Positions 17,045-26,064 are shown, numbered from the stretch's first letter. The stretch is 39,431 nucleotides of DNA from Lachnospiraceae bacterium UBA1818 (GCA_904419285.1 CAJFQZ010000031.1:1-39431), one strand, 5' to 3'. Program-made: numbers and translations. Notes: generated by a model not told the origin, from the letters alone.

Positions 17045-17159
17045 AACGTGCCCCTTTCAAAGTAGTCTTATCTGTTAGATACTCTGTAAAGCAGTTTTGA
17101 TGCATTCCTGCTTCTTTTTTATATTTTTGTTGTTTCACGGAGCTGTGACTGCGCCAGGA

Positions 17160-18209
17160 TCAGTCTTCCCTGGTCTCACAGAAGCGGAAGCGGATCGTAA
17201 AACCTGCTCCGTATTCAGATTCTGCCGAGACCTCGATCTCCAGATCGTCCGCCATCTTACGGACCAGATACAGCCCCATGCCGGTGGATTTTCGTCCGCT
17301 CTCTCCTGTCTCTGAACAGAATCCTTTGTCAAAAATAAAAGGAAGATCCTGTTTCATCACGCCGATCCCATTGTCTGTCACAGACAGCAGGACGGACCTG
17401 CCGTCTTCTGCATGCTCTGCGGTGATCTGAAGCCTGGATTCTGTCCCGTCTGTTTTTCTGTATTTCACTGCATTGGAGATCACCTGTCCGAGCAGAAAGA
17501 GCAGCCCTCTTCTGTCCGTAAAAACGCAGCTGTCGTCATATGTCTCCGTCACCTGAAATCCATATGCCTGCAGAAAAAAACGGTGCTCTTCCAACGCTTC
17601 AGAGCAGCATTCCGCCAGGGAAAGGTGCTCCATCACATAATCTTTGTGATCTGCTTTCAGTCTGGAATAATAAAGGATCTGTTCCACATACCGCTGAATC
17701 TGAATCTGCGAACAGTTCAGCCTTGTGCGGACTCCTTCCGACATTTCATCACTTCGGCTGTCCAGCATCAGAGTAATCAGAGACAGCGGCGTCTTGATCT
17801 CGTGAGCCCAGGACTCTATATATTCCTCATATCCTCTCCGCTCCATTCTTTCTTCTGAAAGTTTTACCGCTTCGGCTTCAAGCAGCTTTGAAGTCTTTCT
17901 GATCTGCCTCTGTTCCCGGCCGTTCACTGCCTCTGCCGCCTGCTCTGTATGAAACGGATCCGGACTGTCCAGGAAATCAGTGTACAGCCTCTCACGCCTT
18001 TTCTCTCTTCTGTAGAGCAGAAAAACAGTGCAGATACATACAGCGGCTGATGAGAAAAGCAAAAGCCCGGACAGCAGGCGGAAGAGCCGGATGTCGGCCA
18101 GCCAGAGAAAGAGTGCGCAGAGGCCGTCAGTCAGCAGAAGAGTGAAAAACCAGACTCTGTATTCCAGAAGGATCTCAAAGATCCGTTTTTCCTTTCCCGG
18201 TTCATTCAT
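17160..18209 (-). CDS. BceS-like sensor histidine kinase
   Basis: The 349-aa kinase has two N-terminal membrane helices with almost no outer loop (about 13-33 and 38-62), the hallmark of intramembrane-sensing Bce-type kinases. It then has the phosphoacceptor motif HEIKTPLSLI (His about 137), the N box ISNAVKYRK, G1 DNGIGV, the F box and G2 STGMGLYLVRKM. In Bce systems such a kinase takes its signal from the partner ABC transporter permease rather than from a sensory domain of its own. The gene overlaps the response regulator stop by eight bases and is the last gene of the four-gene operon. Confidence 0.93.
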   Translation of the reverse strand: MNEPGKEKRIFEILLEYRVWFFTLLLTDGLCALFLWLADIRLFRLLSGLLLFSSAAVCICTVFLLYRREKRRERLYTDFLDSPDPFHTEQAAEAVNGREQRQIRKTSKLLEAEAVKLSEERMERRGYEEYIESWAHEIKTPLSLITLMLDSRSDEMSEGVRTRLNCSQIQIQRYVEQILYYSRLKADHKDYVMEHLSLAECCSEALEEHRFFLQAYGFQVTETYDDSCVFTDRRGLLFLLGQVISNAVKYRKTDGTESRLQITAEHAEDGRSVLLSVTDNGIGVMKQDLPFIFDKGFCSETGESGRKSTGMGLYLVRKMADDLEIEVSAESEYGAGFTIRFRFCETRED

Positions 18210-18888
18210 TGTACTTCCCTCCCCCTTTTATAAAACGATATCCTTTTCCTCTTACTGTCTCAATATGACCGGCAAGCCCAAGTCCGGTAAGAGTCTTCTT
18301 CAGACGGGTCATATTTACCTGAAGCGCATTTTCATCGATATACTCAGAGGTTCCCCAAAGCGCGGCGCACAGAGCCTCCTTTGCCACAGTCTCATCCGTA
18401 TGAGCCATCAGCTCACCAAGGATGGTCCCCTGATTCTCTGCCAGAAGGACGGACCGTCCCTGCAGGAAAAGAGTATGTGTGTTCCTGTCATAACGGAAAC
18501 TTCCTCCATCAAGAACATTCCGGTTGACTTCATACCGCCTCAGCAGGTTCTCGATTCTCGCCAGAAGTCGCTCACTCCGGCATGGCTTTGTGAGAAATTC
18601 ATCTGCGCCAATCCCCAGCGCATGGACTTCGTCTTTCAGTGTGTCTCTTGAAGTAAGGATGAGCACAGGACCTATTCCTCTCTTTTTCAGTTCTCCGCAG
18701 ATATCAAATCCGCTCCTAACAGGAAGATTCACGTCAAGAAGGACGAGATCCGGCTCCTGCCGGATGATCTCGTCCGCTGTATGTTCAAATGTCTGAAGAG
18801 TATACGCTTCATATCCCTGTCTCTCAAGGATCCGCGCCAGCTCTTCTCTCATAAATGGTTCGTCTTCCGCGATCACGATCTTTTTCAT
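18202..18888 (-). CDS. BceR-like response regulator (OmpR family)
   Basis: The 228-aa regulator has a receiver domain (acidic pair DE near residue 9, phosphoacceptor Asp in LVLLDVNLPV near residue 53, Thr/Ser in LILTSRD, Lys in FLTKPC) and a C-terminal winged helix with LQVNMTRLKKTL and VRGKGYRF. It should bind DNA as a phosphorylated dimer and activate the transporter operon; a TTACA-N5-TGTAA site lies at 21756-21770. Its ATG lies about 62 bases inside the end of the permease gene, an unusually long overlap, and its own end overlaps the kinase start. Confidence 0.94.
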   Translation of the reverse strand: MKKIVIAEDEPFMREELARILERQGYEAYTLQTFEHTADEIIRQEPDLVLLDVNLPVRSGFDICGELKKRGIGPVLILTSRDTLKDEVHALGIGADEFLTKPCRSERLLARIENLLRRYEVNRNVLDGGSFRYDRNTHTLFLQGRSVLLAENQGTILGELMAHTDETVAKEALCAALWGTSEYIDENALQVNMTRLKKTLTGLGLAGHIETVRGKGYRFIKGGGKYNE

Positions 18889-20935
18889 AAGCTAGCCTGC
18901 TGTTTAAATGTACGACTGCTTTCATGTACACATATTCTATCACAGCGACAGAAGCGATGACAACAAGGCCGGAGATCAGAAACGTAAGGTCTCCGCTTCC
19001 GATCCGGCTGCCTGTCATTCCGACGATAAGAGAAGGCAGCCCAAAGATACTGTTTATGACAGCGGCCGCGAGCGGCAGAAGGAAATACCACCGTACCTGC
19101 TGTTCCGCAGAAGTACAGAGCATATCATACCCGGCTCCGAGAAATGTGAGGATCCGGACTCTCTCTCCGGTCCTTCTCTGGTGCATGAGAAACTGTACGG
19201 AGAGTACTGTATTGGCGATCACGAAAAAGATCACCGCCAGATAAATAGTCAGATAGGACGACGCCACACGGTAGAAAAGCTGCCGCCCCATGCTCTGAAG
19301 ATAGCTCTCATATTCCAGATTGGAATCCTGAAGCAGCTCATTTACTGTATACACTGCCTGCATCATGCCGTGTTCTTCCACGTAATCCTTTCGCAGCATG
19401 ACATTCCAGTAGGAACTCTCGCTGGGACTTTTGAGTTTCTCGTAGAGTTCATCCGGCACAATGAGGGAATGGCTCAGCGAAATGATCCGGTCCGCCACCA
19501 GAGGCTCCGTGCATACAGTGCCATATACCCTATAGTCGGCTCCATCAATCTTCACCATGGGATCTTCAGCGAGGATCTTTTCCAGTCCCGAGATGCCGAC
19601 AGTTACAATGCTCTGCGGATTATTATACAGAGCGATCTCATCGGCATCCAGGTGGAGCGGCTCCTTTCCCTCTGCTTTCAGCACATTGTTATATCCGGAC
19701 AGTGCGATCAGATAGGGCTCTTCATAATACGTAAGGTTGGACTCCAGATACAGCCTCTCATCCTGATCTTCCAGCCCGGAAGCCGCGTCGATCAGCGCTC
19801 CGAAATCGATGTCGTGGACATATGCCTTCATGTCTTCCTCTGTATCGTCGAAAGGGATCGCAGCCGTATAGAGAAGAGCGCAGCGCATCTCATATGGTTC
19901 TTCCAGATACGCATCAGCGCCGGTTTCCTTCAGAGCTCTTTCTACGTCCCCCTTATCCCCATAAAAGGTAAAATCCGCACTGTGAACCGTTGACTGGTCC
20001 GACAGCGTATCTGCAGCGGAGATCCCATATCCCAGAAAGCAGAACGCTGCGAGAAACAGAAGCGATGAGATCACAAGAGGCTTCCAGTGAAGAGAGACCT
20101 GTTCTGTGAGCTGACGCGCTGTAAAAATGCCAAGCCCTTTCTGTCTTCCTTTCCAGACTCTCTCAAGAAAGGGCCCCAGACCATAAAAGGCGAGGAACAT
20201 GCCGACAATACCGATCACCACAGTGAGGCACATAGCATTGATCGAAGACCAGGAAGTACCGGAGATGGCAGCTGCATAGGCCGCTCCCAGACAGAGCAGT
20301 CCGCCCATGAGAAAAATGCCGTTTCGGATCCTGCCGGAAGCCCTCTCATTTTCTCCCTCCTCATCCTGAAAATAATACAGGATCTCCCTGCGCACCATCT
20401 TTCCGCTCAGCAGGGCGAAGGCGGCAAGCTTGATGCCGGCGAATCCGGCAGCAGTCAGAAGAACAGCTCCCGGCGAAAATGTAAATTGATGTCCGATAAT
20501 ACCGAGTCCAACAACCTTGGAAGTGATCATGCTGATCATCTCAGAGAGAAAGACAGCGATCGGGATCCCAATCAGCAGCGAGGCAAGGCTGTTCCAGATA
20601 TCCTCGGCAAGAAGGAGAAGGAAGAGTCTGCGCCGCTTCATCCCGAGCATCAGCAGGACGCCGAATTCATATTTTCTTCGCTGGAGCTGATACAGTCCGG
20701 AAAAATATACAAGGAAAAACAGAAAAAGCAGGGATACTCCGTAGAACACCGGAAGCATTGCGAGCAGCTTCTGCACGGCATCGCTTTCCATAGTCTTAAG
20801 AAACACGATGACATCCTGATTCTCTAAGGAGAGGAAGATATAAAACGCAATGATGGAGACGATAAGGGACACAAAGAAGATCCCGTTTTCCCGCCATGTC
20901 TTTCTGCCGTTTTTTCTGACAAGTTCAAAGAACAT
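18824..20935 (-). CDS. BceB-like FtsX-family ABC transporter permease
   Basis: The product of about 703 aa has the BceB architecture: four N-terminal membrane helices, further helices to about residue 320, a large extracellular domain of about 220 residues (about 335-570) between helices, and a last group of three to four FtsX-type helices near the C-terminus. Such permeases recognise peptide antibiotics such as bacitracin or lantibiotics bound to lipid II cycle intermediates, and form a complex with the kinase. The start ATG at 20935 is supported by GGGAGGAGG eight bases upstream. It overlaps the ATPase gene by 11 bases. The C-terminal tail is very basic and overlaps the start of the response regulator gene. 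Confidence 0.92.
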   Translation of the reverse strand: MFFELVRKNGRKTWRENGIFFVSLIVSIIAFYIFLSLENQDVIVFLKTMESDAVQKLLAMLPVFYGVSLLFLFFLVYFSGLYQLQRRKYEFGVLLMLGMKRRRLFLLLLAEDIWNSLASLLIGIPIAVFLSEMISMITSKVVGLGIIGHQFTFSPGAVLLTAAGFAGIKLAAFALLSGKMVRREILYYFQDEEGENERASGRIRNGIFLMGGLLCLGAAYAAAISGTSWSSINAMCLTVVIGIVGMFLAFYGLGPFLERVWKGRQKGLGIFTARQLTEQVSLHWKPLVISSLLFLAAFCFLGYGISAADTLSDQSTVHSADFTFYGDKGDVERALKETGADAYLEEPYEMRCALLYTAAIPFDDTEEDMKAYVHDIDFGALIDAASGLEDQDERLYLESNLTYYEEPYLIALSGYNNVLKAEGKEPLHLDADEIALYNNPQSIVTVGISGLEKILAEDPMVKIDGADYRVYGTVCTEPLVADRIISLSHSLIVPDELYEKLKSPSESSYWNVMLRKDYVEEHGMMQAVYTVNELLQDSNLEYESYLQSMGRQLFYRVASSYLTIYLAVIFFVIANTVLSVQFLMHQRRTGERVRILTFLGAGYDMLCTSAEQQVRWYFLLPLAAAVINSIFGLPSLIVGMTGSRIGSGDLTFLISGLVVIASVAVIEYVYMKAVVHLNSRLAYEKDRDRGRRTIYERRAGADP

Positions 20936-21701
20936 TCGCTCCGCCTCCTCCCAGCTGCGCCATGACATCTGTGATGCGCTCATAGAATTCCTGCCTCGTC
21001 TCTGTGTCCTGCTTTCTCCTGAGTTCATGAAAGATCACACCGTCTTTAAGGATCAGGATCCTGGAGCAGAAGCTCGCTGCATCCGGATTATGCGTGACCA
21101 TGAGTATCGTTCTCTTCTGCTCATCGTTCAGTTTTTTCAGTTCCTCAAGAAGCGCCCTCGCATTCTTCGAGTCCAGCGCACCCGTCGGCTCATCAGCGAG
21201 TATGACCGAAGGATTGAGGATCAGGGCGCGCGCCGCGGCGATCCGCTGCCGCTCTCCGCCCGACATCTGATAAGGGTATTTATCCAGGATCCTGTTCAGC
21301 CCCAGATATTCCGTGATCCTCCGGATTCTGTTCTCGCTCTCCTGCTTCTTCATTCCATGGATCGCTGCCGGCATAAGGATATTTTCTCTCCCGGTAAGAT
21401 TGTCCAGCAGCTTAAAGTCCTGGAACAGATACCCCATCTTCTTTCCACGGTATTCCATCTGCTGCTTTTCATTGAAAGCGGCAATATTGACCCCTTCCAG
21501 ATAGATCTCACCCTCTGTGGGACGTACGATCGAGGCGATACAGTTCAGAAGTGTTGTCTTGCCGCTTCCCGACGGCCCCATGATGCCGACGAATTCGCCC
21601 GGCAGTACATAGAATGAGATGCCGTCCACAGCCCTGGTAAGATTTTCCCCTTTTCCGTAATATTTCTTCAATGATCTGATATCAAGAATCTTTTTATCCA
21701 T
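20925..21701 (-). CDS. BceA-like ABC transporter ATPase
   Basis: The 258-aa ATPase has Walker A GPSGSGKTT, Q-loop GYLFQDFKLLDNLTG, signature MSGGERQR, Walker B VILADEPTGALDS and H-loop MVTHNPDAA. The sequence fits the MacB/LolD/BceA group, which pairs with FtsX-type permeases. ATG 21701 is preceded by GGGAGG eight bases upstream. It is the first gene of the ATPase-permease-regulator-kinase operon, behind a TATAAT promoter and a dyad that may be the regulator site. Confidence 0.95.
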   Translation of the reverse strand: MDKKILDIRSLKKYYGKGENLTRAVDGISFYVLPGEFVGIMGPSGSGKTTLLNCIASIVRPTEGEIYLEGVNIAAFNEKQQMEYRGKKMGYLFQDFKLLDNLTGRENILMPAAIHGMKKQESENRIRRITEYLGLNRILDKYPYQMSGGERQRIAAARALILNPSVILADEPTGALDSKNARALLEELKKLNDEQKRTILMVTHNPDAASFCSRILILKDGVIFHELRRKQDTETRQEFYERITDVMAQLGGGGANVL

Positions 21702-21725
21702 ACAAAAAGCCTCCCTTCGGCTTTT

Positions 21726-21771
21726 ATTATAGCTTCCGGGAGGCCGGATGAACACTTACAATCCGTGTAAG
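21726..21771 (-). promoter_or_regulatory. promoter of the Bce-type operon with candidate response-regulator site
   Basis: On the minus strand a perfect -10 TATAAT (21726-21731) is preceded by 17 bases and a poor -35 (TGTTCA, 21749-21754). Directly upstream lies the dyad CTTACA-N5-TGTAAG (21755-21771). Bce-type regulators bind inverted repeats of the type TNACA-N4-TGTAA in other Firmicutes; the spacing here is one base longer. A weak -35 next to such a dyad fits activation by the operon's own regulator. Confidence 0.6.
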
Positions 21772-21776
21772 GTTTC

Positions 21777-22766
21777 CTATGCCTGTTTCTGCTGTTCTCT
21801 CTCCTGCGGATAAACAAGCCCCCACTGTCCGCGCAGCTGGTCCATGATCCTCATGACTTCGATACTGTCGTCAAGAGGCATGGAAGTACTCTCTTTCTCT
21901 CCGGCACGGACCGCTTCCATGCATTCAAGTACTTCGTATTCGTATCCGCTGATCTGGTCCGGCACTTCCGTCTTCTTGATAAGTCTGTCCTCTGTATCAT
22001 AGACCGAGATACTCTGCGGATTATTGATGTTTTCTACGATGATGTAGCCTTTCTCACCGTAAAAAATTCCTTTCCGATCGGATCTGCCGTAGATATCATG
22101 GGTCAGCACCGCCATGCGCCCGCTGCGGAAAAAGATGGTAATAGATTCCATCCCGTCCACGCCCGTGTCTGTCATACGGACAGAGGATTCAATCCGCTCA
22201 ATGTCTGTACCGAAATGCATCAAAGCAAAATTAAGACCATATACGCCGATATCCAGAAGGGCTCCTCCTGCCAGCTCCGGCCTCATGATCCGCTCTTTCC
22301 GAGTAATCGGATAGGAAAGGTTGGCTGTCAGTACAGAGATATCTCCTATGATCCCGCTGTCGATGATCTCCTGGATCATATGCCTGGACGGCATATATCT
22401 TGTCCAGATCGCCTCTGCGGCAAAGACCTGCTCCTGCCTGGCAAGCGCTTTGATCCGTTCTGCCTCCCCCGCGTTCAGAGTAAACGACTTCTCACAAAGA
22501 ACCGGCTTTTTATGACGGATGCACAGTTCCATGTTTTCATAATGGCAGGAATGGGGCGTGGCAATATAGATCAGTTCTACTTCCGGATCCTCACACAGCT
22601 CCTCATAGCTTCCGTAAGCCTTGTCAAACCCGTATTCCCGGGCAAATTTTTCTGCTCTTTCAAGAGTGCGTGAAGCGGCAGCGTAACACTCCGCCCCGTC
22701 CATCTTTCTCAGTGTATCAGCGAATGTCTCCGCCATGGCTCCGCAGCCTAAAATCCCGATTTTCAT
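21777..22766 (-). CDS. Gfo/Idh/MocA family oxidoreductase
   Basis: The 329-aa protein begins with the dinucleotide-binding strand and glycine loop (MKIGILGCGAMAETFADTL). It then has the family motif ELIYIATPHSCHYENM and the substrate-site segment KPVLCEKSFTLN, in which EKP is replaced by EKS. The C-terminal half gives the usual beta-sheet domain (GALLDIGVYGLNFALMHFG). Family members oxidise or reduce sugars, inositols or dihydrodiols with NAD(P); the substrate is not predictable. It appears to stand alone, ending just before the Bce operon promoter. Confidence 0.93.
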   Translation of the reverse strand: MKIGILGCGAMAETFADTLRKMDGAECYAAASRTLERAEKFAREYGFDKAYGSYEELCEDPEVELIYIATPHSCHYENMELCIRHKKPVLCEKSFTLNAGEAERIKALARQEQVFAAEAIWTRYMPSRHMIQEIIDSGIIGDISVLTANLSYPITRKERIMRPELAGGALLDIGVYGLNFALMHFGTDIERIESSVRMTDTGVDGMESITIFFRSGRMAVLTHDIYGRSDRKGIFYGEKGYIIVENINNPQSISVYDTEDRLIKKTEVPDQISGYEYEVLECMEAVRAGEKESTSMPLDDSIEVMRIMDQLRGQWGLVYPQEREQQKQA

Positions 22767-22796
22767 AACAGCCTCCTTACATTGATTTCTGAATAT

Positions 22797-23441
22797 TTAT
22801 CTGACTTCGTCTTTTTTGTCCAGCTTTCTGACTGCCCACGCGATGAAAAGGCCGCCTGCAAGATTTCCCGCGGTCACGCATCCGAGTACTTTGATAACAG
22901 ACAGAGCTTCTGCCCCAAAATACAGCGCGTAGCAGGACAGATAAAACATATCGGCTACGATATGCTCAAACCCGCAGAATACAAATGCTGTGATAAAGAG
23001 CCACACATAGAAGATCTGCCCGAAAGATCCCTGCTCCTGCTTCGCGCCGATCAGGACCGCAAATGCGACGAAACATGCGCAGAGAATGCCGAGAAGAAAA
23101 AGACTCTGCGGGGTATCACTCAGTTTTGTCTCCGCTATCGTTTTTACAGAATTGCTGATGACGGTCTCGAATCTCGTGAAGTATACGATAAGCGCGGCGG
23201 CCAGTGTGCCAAGCCCGTTCCCGATCCAGGAGATTCCGATATCCGTCCAGTGATATTTGTGGTCGTATACCATCAGCGGGCATACTCTTGTTATAAGCAT
23301 ATTGTGCAGGTTCAGGACAAGAAAAATGCCTGTTGCAAAAAGCATGCTTCCGATCAATGTGTTCGGTACAGACAGATAGACCATCGCTCCCATTGCGATA
23401 AATATTCCCGCCATAATACTGCTGACCCATTTTCCCTTCAT
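22797..23441 (-). CDS. formate/nitrite transporter (FNT) family channel, compact form
   Basis: The 214-aa protein is shorter than the usual 250-280 aa but shows FNT landmarks: the first helix with AGIFIAMGAMVYLSV, the re-entrant part LFATGIFLVLNLHNMLITRV, and the fifth-helix signature GFEHIVADMF, in which the His is the central pore residue (the family usually has GFEHxVANM; here Asn is replaced by Asp). Six membrane helices can be drawn. FNT proteins are pentameric channels for formate, nitrite or hydrosulfide; the substrate here is open. CGGAGG precedes the ATG. A long inverted repeat lies upstream at 23511-23533. Confidence 0.85.
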   Translation of the reverse strand: MKGKWVSSIMAGIFIAMGAMVYLSVPNTLIGSMLFATGIFLVLNLHNMLITRVCPLMVYDHKYHWTDIGISWIGNGLGTLAAALIVYFTRFETVISNSVKTIAETKLSDTPQSLFLLGILCACFVAFAVLIGAKQEQGSFGQIFYVWLFITAFVFCGFEHIVADMFYLSCYALYFGAEALSVIKVLGCVTAGNLAGGLFIAWAVRKLDKKDEVR

Positions 23442-23510
23442 AGATACTCTTCCTCCGGTATGTTATTTTTTTCACATGCCTTCCTATTCTACTAGAAGAG
23501 ACGACGGATT

Positions 23511-23533
23511 TCAATTCTTTTTATAAGAATTGA
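23511..23533. repeat. inverted repeat upstream of the FNT gene
   Basis: TCAATTCTT and AAGAATTGA form a perfect 9-bp dyad with a 5-base loop, in the space between the HAD gene stop and the FNT start. There is no T tract in the minus direction after it, so an operator is as likely as a terminator of the HAD gene. Confidence 0.45.
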
Positions 23534-23588
23534 GAAATGATGAGAATAAGTCTCAGCAGACCCTGGAATCTCGATAAAATCCTGGGTT

Positions 23589-24320
23589 CTATGACAAAAG
23601 AATCTTTCTGATCTGTTCCATGTCCATCTGCGGTAATACATAGTCCGCATCCGGCGCATCCTCAGCGGGCGAAATGTCCGAGTGCACATAAACTGTCCCG
23701 AGTCCTGCGCGCTTTGCCCCTTCGATATCACAGATCCCGTCGTTACCCACCATGACCGCTCTCTCCGGGTCAATGCCGCAGGTGTCGATCAGCTTCCGGA
23801 AAAACTTCAGATCCGGCTTCTTGCACCCTTCATCCGATGAGATAAAGATACCGTCAAAATACTTTGTGATCCCGAGCGCGTTCATCTCATATTCCGTGAA
23901 GATCCGCTGGGCGTTTGAGAGAAGATAGATCTTCCTGCCGCTCTCCTTCACGGCTGAGAGCATCTCTTCCGTTCCATCGTACAGACGGATAAACTCCATA
24001 GACAGAATACGGAAGAACTGTCCTGCGTGGCGGACCAGCGGTTCATCCGGAGCAATCCCTTTTTCTTCAAACAGCGCACGGAAGACCTCTTCGATCCGGA
24101 TCTCCGGAAACGCCTCATGGGAATCCCGCCGCAGCTCTTCATGTCCCGCGGTCATTTCTCCGGTCAGCCTTTTGTAAGAACGGGCAAGTTCCTCCGGCGT
24201 GTAAAAGGCGCCGTAAAATGCATAGAACAGGGACAGCTTCTCCCACAGTTCTTCTTTGTTCTCATCCGTACGGATATCCACCAGTGTTCCATACAGATCA
24301 AAAATACATGTATCGTACAT
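23589..24320 (-). CDS. HAD-superfamily hydrolase (YjjG/phosphoglycolate phosphatase-like)
   Basis: The 243-aa protein has the four HAD motifs: CIFDLYGTLVD (Asp nucleophile), YLLSNAQ (Ser/Thr), CKKPDLKFFRKL (Lys) and AVMVGNDGICDIEGAKRAG (acidic pair). The second acid of motif I is Tyr (DLYGT), as in several HAD-IA pyrimidine-nucleotidase-like members. An alpha-helical cap lies between motifs I and II. It should be a small-molecule phosphatase; the substrate is unknown. Confidence 0.92.
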   Translation of the reverse strand: MYDTCIFDLYGTLVDIRTDENKEELWEKLSLFYAFYGAFYTPEELARSYKRLTGEMTAGHEELRRDSHEAFPEIRIEEVFRALFEEKGIAPDEPLVRHAGQFFRILSMEFIRLYDGTEEMLSAVKESGRKIYLLSNAQRIFTEYEMNALGITKYFDGIFISSDEGCKKPDLKFFRKLIDTCGIDPERAVMVGNDGICDIEGAKRAGLGTVYVHSDISPAEDAPDADYVLPQMDMEQIRKILLS

Positions 24321-24379
24321 GAAATTCCTCCTGCTGGGTTAGATTCATATTATCAGGGCATGTCTGCCACTTGTTCCTT

Positions 24380-25393
24380 TTACAGAAAGGTCTTGTAATC
24401 TTCATAATTCTTGGCAAGCAGTTCCGGTGTGTTGAGCCCATACGGACATTTCTTCATGCACTGTCCGCAATGGAGGCATCCCTCGATCTTCTTCATCTTC
24501 TCCTGCCATTCCTCTGAGAGCCACCCTTCCTGCGGCGCTCTTCTGAGCATCAGGCTCATCCTTGCGCAGTTGTTGATCTCAATCCCTGCCGGACACGGCA
24601 TACAGTATCCGCACCCTCTGCAGAAATCCCCGGAGAGCTGCATCTTATCCGCCTCGATCTCCTGAAGGAGCGCCTCGTCAAGCTGCGGAGGACAGGTCTG
24701 ATAGGATAAAAACTCATCCAGTTCAGACTCTCTCTGCACACCCCAGATCGGCGCTACATGAGAGAACTGGGGCTGCGCCATATAGGCATATGCCGCAGCT
24801 GAATTGTGGATCAGACCGCCGGAAAGTCCCTTCATGGCAATGAATCCCATTCCTGCCGCCTTACATTTTTCTACGATCTTCAGATCTGCGTCCGCCGCCA
24901 GATAGGAGAACGGGAACTGAAGTGTCTCATACAGTCCGGACGCTATGGCTTCTTCCGCAACGGCGATCCTGTGGTTCGTGATGCCGATATGACGGATCTT
25001 TCCCTGCTTCTTTGCCTCCAGCGCCGCGTCGTACAGACCTGACTCATCCCCTGGTTTCGGGCAGAATGCCGGATTGTGGAACTGATAGATATCAATATAG
25101 TCCGTTTTCATCTTAGACAGACTTTCTTCCAGGTCTTTCCAGAATCCATCTGCTGTCTGCGCCATCGTCTTTGTGCTGATGATGATCTTATCTCTTGTAT
25201 ATTCGAACGCTGCCCCAATCTTCTCCTCACTGTCTGAATAGGCGCGCGCCGTGTCAAAATAATTGATCCCGTTATAGAACGCCTTCTGGAGGAGATATAC
25301 TGCATCCTTTTTTGTGATGCGCTGGATCGGGAGCGCACCGAATCCGTTTTTGTTTACCTCAAGTCCTGTTTTTCCCAAGATCACTCTATCCAT
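24380..25393 (-). CDS. aldo/keto reductase with C-terminal 4Fe-4S domain
   Basis: The 337-aa protein has an AKR barrel (start RVILGKTGLEVNKNGFGALP; active-site DTARAYSDSEEKIG with the Tyr; Lys in IISTKTM; YQFHNPAF with the His) and a C-terminal ferredoxin-like region. The latter has two cysteine sets, CRGCGYCMPCP near 260 and CLHCGQCMKKCPYG near 315. Such fused reductases are common in anaerobic clostridia and may take electrons from ferredoxin as well as NAD(P)H. The substrate is unknown. Confidence 0.93.
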   Translation of the reverse strand: MDRVILGKTGLEVNKNGFGALPIQRITKKDAVYLLQKAFYNGINYFDTARAYSDSEEKIGAAFEYTRDKIIISTKTMAQTADGFWKDLEESLSKMKTDYIDIYQFHNPAFCPKPGDESGLYDAALEAKKQGKIRHIGITNHRIAVAEEAIASGLYETLQFPFSYLAADADLKIVEKCKAAGMGFIAMKGLSGGLIHNSAAAYAYMAQPQFSHVAPIWGVQRESELDEFLSYQTCPPQLDEALLQEIEADKMQLSGDFCRGCGYCMPCPAGIEINNCARMSLMLRRAPQEGWLSEEWQEKMKKIEGCLHCGQCMKKCPYGLNTPELLAKNYEDYKTFL

Positions 25394-25461
25394 TTTCTGT
25401 ACCTCTCTGTCTGTGTTTTGTTTATCGTTTGGCTGCTGAAAATTCTGCCGCCTCTGTCGTC

Positions 25462-26064
25462 TTAATATCCCATCTCGCTCATTTCTTTCTGAACGGACGC
25501 TTCGCAGGAGCGCATTGCAAGGATTGTCTTCTCAAACAACTCATTCAGCTCCCAGCCGAGCCTTTCCGCTCCGGTCTTTATGACGTCCCTGGAGCATCCA
25601 GCCGCAAAGCGCTTGTCCTTGAACTTTTTCTTTACACTGGACACTTCCATATCCATTACGCTCTTGGAAGGTCTCATCAGCGCGGCAGCCCAGATCAGTC
25701 CGGTCAGTTCATCTGCCGCAAAGAGTACCTTCTCCATCTCATGCACCGGCTCTTTGTCGCTGCATATTCCATATCCGTGGGAACAGACTGTATAGATCAT
25801 ATCCTCGCCCACGCCGCCTTTCTCAAGAAGCTCCGGTGCTTTCTGGCAGTGTTCCTCCGGATACATCTCAAAATCGATATCGTGAAGAAGTCCGCTGATT
25901 GCCCAGTAATCCGCTTCATCACCGTATCCCAGCTCATTCGCATACCACCGCATCACTCCTTCCACGGTGAGCGCGTGCTGGATGTGAAATGCCTCCTTAT
26001 TGTAAGTCCTCAGCAGTTCCAGTGCCTGTTCTCTTGTGATCCTGCTTGTTCTCATTTTCGTCAA
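25462..26064 (-). CDS. HD-domain hydrolase
   Basis: The 200-aa protein carries an HD metal-binding pattern: HALTVEGVMRWYA, then the HD pair in ISGLLHDIDFEMYPEEH, a later His (YTVCSHGYG) and an Asp. It resembles the small stand-alone HD proteins annotated as HDIG-type hydrolases in clostridia. Metal-dependent phosphohydrolase activity on a nucleotide is expected, but no substrate can be named. It seems to be transcribed with its own ribosome binding site (AGGAGG) 69 bases upstream of the aldo/keto reductase gene. Confidence 0.88.
   Translation of the reverse strand: MTKMRTSRITREQALELLRTYNKEAFHIQHALTVEGVMRWYANELGYGDEADYWAISGLLHDIDFEMYPEEHCQKAPELLEKGGVGEDMIYTVCSHGYGICSDKEPVHEMEKVLFAADELTGLIWAAALMRPSKSVMDMEVSSVKKKFKDKRFAAGCSRDVIKTGAERLGWELNELFEKTILAMRSCEASVQKEMSEMGY

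Noticed and set aside
18908-19993. Long plus-strand open frame of 361 codons opposite the permease gene.
   Set aside because: It is antisense to a well-supported FtsX permease, has no family pattern and is Arg/His/Ser-rich, as expected of a shadow frame in GC-rich coding DNA.
21705-21725. AAAAGCC / GGCTTTT hairpin with T residues, covering the ribosome binding site of the ABC ATPase.
   Set aside because: The predicted start site from the TATAAT at 21726-21731 lies inside the hairpin, so the full stem would not be present in the mRNA.
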